From the NCBI GenBank assembly GCA_003024985.2, contig PXIH01S0001788.1: a stretch of DNA of 10,080 nucleotides, one strand, 5' to 3'. Positions 8,151-10,080 of this stretch are shown here, piece after piece. Made by a program: the position numbers and the translations under genes. The stretch comes from Euperipatoides rowelli. Taxonomy: Eukaryota > Onychophora > Udeonychophora > Euonychophora > Peripatopsidae. A model generated the notes under the pieces. That model ran no database searches, had not been told where the DNA came from, and saw nothing but the letters and a program-made list of their open reading frames with translations. Positions within the stretch are counted from its first letter, which is position 1. Each line of letters begins with the position of its first letter.

Positions 8151-8222
8151 CAGTGATTCTCAACTAGTGGGTGATTAGTCACAAGTGGGTCGCGGGAGTG
8201 ATTGTAGTGGGTAGCGAACTTG
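8151..8222 (+). mobile_element. Terminus of a second, different hAT element
   Basis: It starts CAGTGATTCTCAACTAGTGG and continues with repeated GTGGGTCGC-like motifs (GTGGGTCGCGGGAGTG, GTGGGTAGCGAAC), the layout of Charlie/SPIN-type hAT ends (CAGNGGTTCTCAA...GGGTCGC). No matching far terminus or 8-bp duplication of ATATATAC (8143-8150) was found downstream, so the element is truncated or its other end has decayed. The following sequence to about 8590 shows no recognisable transposase. Confidence 0.65.
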
Positions 8223-8841
8223 AGAAAGAAAAAAATTATATGTTTTGTAATTATTCCTTTGAAGCTTAAAGATACCATTAGTAAACACATTAAGAATCAA
8301 AGTAATTTAGATTTTTTTTCTTCTATTTGATAAAATATAAAAATAATTTAAAATTTATCCAATTAAATGTTTTTTGACCCAAGGTAATAATTAGCTGACC
8401 ATTATTTAAAATTTTAGCTTCTTGATTAGCAGACTGACCACCTGAAATCATTTTCAATCTTATGCAAAGAAGGTCAATCGCTCTATTTGTTTTATCAGAA
8501 ATAACTAAATAAAGTTATTAAGTTCCTCGGATAACAAATCATTAGTGAAATTAATATTTAGTTGTTGTTTTTTAGTTTTTAGTTTTAAATATACCGTATT
8601 ACAACAATAAATGTTTGTAAACTTAACAGAAATTGATTGAATGTTGGAAACGATTTAAATGAGCACGTTGTGATCGGTTCAAGCATTGACCACGCAGGCT
8701 TATAATCTCTATGTAACGGTAATTTATTCTTAATTGAAAATTTAACGAATGATACATAATTAATTTTAGTTTGTTACGATTGTTATAATTTGATTTATCG
8801 TCTTTAGCCTATATACTGTATTTAAAAAAAATTACTTTATT

Positions 8842-9478
8842 TAAAGGTCAAATGTAACGGATTTTTTAATTTTTTTTATTATTATTGATTTTCAAAGATA
8901 ATTACTATAACATAAATTCCACTGAAAAAAAAAATGCATAAAAAAAAGTTATTTACAGATAAAATTAAGACTATTCCTATCCTCAGTCTCAGATTACAAA
9001 TTGAAACTTTCACATTTTTTTGGGGTCTGAGATTAATTTGATGACAAAATTCTTTCTACAGCCGTTTTCTTTGTAATGATTTAACATGTAAATAGAGGTA
9101 TGTTCAACTTGTATTAAAAGTCATTTTGATTTAAAAAAAAAAACAAATTGGATCATAATAGCACATAGGATGAATTTGATTATGATTTTTTACAAGTATT
9201 TAAACATAGGATTTCCAGCCTTAAGATGACAAAGATAGTAAATATTCTATAGTTAAGTATAGCAAGCTCTATTCATCTCTAAACAATGATGTCATAAAAC
9301 ATCTCCCTTGGTGTGCACAGTTGACAATGTTGTTTTAAGGGGGGAGGAGCTAAAGACAATTTTAAAAATTGAATTGTAAATAAATTTTTTTTTTCTGGTG
9401 GATATTTTTCTTAGTAAAAATCTTTGAAAATCAATAATAAAAAAAAAAAAATTAAAAATCCATTACATATGACCTTAA
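8842..9478. mobile_element. Foldback/MITE-like element with >100-bp inverted arms
   Basis: The left arm 8842-8957 and the right arm 9375-9478 are reverse complements with scattered differences. They share AAGGTCA(A/T)ATGTAA(C/T)GGATT at the outside, a 21-base identical block TTATTATTGATTTTCAAAGA plus T in the middle, ACTGAA/ACCAGAA with an A-run, and TTATTTACA at the inner edge. The spacer (8958-9374, 417 bp) has no open frame of note and includes GC-richer pieces such as GGGGGGAGGAGC (9340-9351). Both arms abut TA at their outer limit (TTTA|AAGGTCA; CATTA|AGGTCA reversed), consistent with a TA target. The family is not recognised; long arms suit a foldback or MITE origin. Confidence 0.75.
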
Positions 9479-10008
9479 TGAAAATTATATTAAAATTCAA
9501 AAGTAAAACTAATATAAACGTCAATATTGAAATACTGTACACAGAATTTTTTAACATACTGTAATAATAAATTATGTTAAGATAAAAATAGATAAATTAT
9601 TGATTGTTGTGGTTAAAAAAAAAAACTCTTATAATGATTACAATTTTATTTCAGTTTTGTTGATTAATATTCTTTTCATATGAAATATATATATTTTTAA
9701 TATTTATATTTTTTTCTCAATCATATTATGTTTGTTAATATTGGATTTTTCTTTTTAATTTTAAAATTCATTTGTATCATATTGAGATATTTAATATTTT
9801 TTTTTGATACCTAATATATTTTTTTAAGTAACCTTCCTCTTCAAAACATGCTTCATTTACCTTATTAAAATTTCAAGAAGTACAAATAACAAATATTTTA
9901 TATCTAATACATTACCATTTTTTTTAATTAATAGGATGGTAAATTTCATCTATTGTAAAGAGAGAAGAAAACAAAGCTCAGACTTCTCATTCAAAAAATG
10001 TTAAACTA

Positions 10009-10046
10009 CTTTAATAAATTTGACAAATTAGTCAAATTTATTAAAG
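10009..10046. repeat. Perfect 16-bp inverted repeat (hairpin)
   Basis: CTTTAATAAATTTGAC (10009-10024), a six-base loop AAATTA, then GTCAAATTTATTAAAG (10031-10046): all 16 bases pair. Outside it, TTAAACTA on the left and TTAGTTTTGTTAA on the right extend the pairing with small mismatches. It could be the centre of a foldback element running off the window, a cruciform-prone palindrome, or part of a transcript's secondary structure. Function unknown. Confidence 0.85.
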
Positions 10047-10080
10047 CCTTTAGTTTTGTTAAAATTCATTAGTATGTTTT

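Larger units (their letters stand above)
5056..10080 (-). other. Inferred upstream Sulf intron, transposon-rich
   Basis: It ends at the ttttgttttcag acceptor at 5056. The preceding Sulf exon (with the CPSRS cysteine motif and the GYRT segment) was not recognised up to 10080, so the intron may exceed 5 kb. That it is one continuous intron is an inference. Besides the elements annotated separately, gene-free stretches are 5056-5350, 6368-7150, 8226-8841 and 9479-10008. They are A/T-rich with homopolymers; I see no exon, tRNA or other RNA gene in them. Minus-strand open frames at 5296-5541 are Phe/Pro/Ser low-complexity translations of the purine tract. Confidence 0.6.

Noticed and set aside
8877-8920. 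TTCCACTG near 8916 as the far end of the hAT element at 8151
   Set aside because: Only the CACTG core agrees with the left terminus, the following bases do not match ATATATAC, and the site lies inside the foldback arm.

Overview
The window looks like intronic DNA from a gene-poor, strongly AT-rich arthropod genome. It has long introns, consensus GT-AG splice sites, long A/T homopolymers and several decayed DNA transposons of classes common in arthropods. The arthropod assignment rests on the protein similarity and the transposon types and is an inference. A chelicerate or an insect would both fit, and the species cannot be read from the sequence.

The only convincing protein-coding gene is on the minus strand. 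Two internal exons (4734-5055, then 2439-2589) encode adjoining parts of the catalytic domain of an extracellular heparan-sulfate 6-O-endosulfatase (Sulf1/SULF family). The exons join in frame across a 2144-bp intron: the first ends with AG, the second supplies A, and together they give 157 whole residues. The reading frame is intact. The exon with the catalytic Cys (upstream, beyond 10080) and the exon with the DHGYH motif (downstream, below 1) were not found, so both flanking introns probably run to or past the window edges.

Layout by position: 1-2438, intron with no recognised gene. 2439-2589, Sulf exon. 2590-4733, intron with a 40-bp direct repeat and a cluster of three related MITE-like units with piggyBac-type TTAA ends. 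4734-5055, Sulf exon. 5056-10080, an upstream intron (inferred) that has collected transposons: a long purine tract with G11 (about 5351-5456), a possible pogo/Tigger transposase tail (about 5632-5958), a complete hAT MITE with a perfect 8-bp target duplication (5999-6359), an LTR-like segment (about 7151-7364), an internally deleted mariner-like element with a broken transposase (7379-8040), one end of a second hAT element (8151 onward), a foldback element with arms over 100 bp (8842-9478), and a perfect 16-bp hairpin (10009-10046).

No rRNA, tRNA, CRISPR array or bacterial-type operon is visible. I found no convincing new biological system. The most useful results are the Sulf exon pair and a set of transposon boundaries that can be placed to the base.
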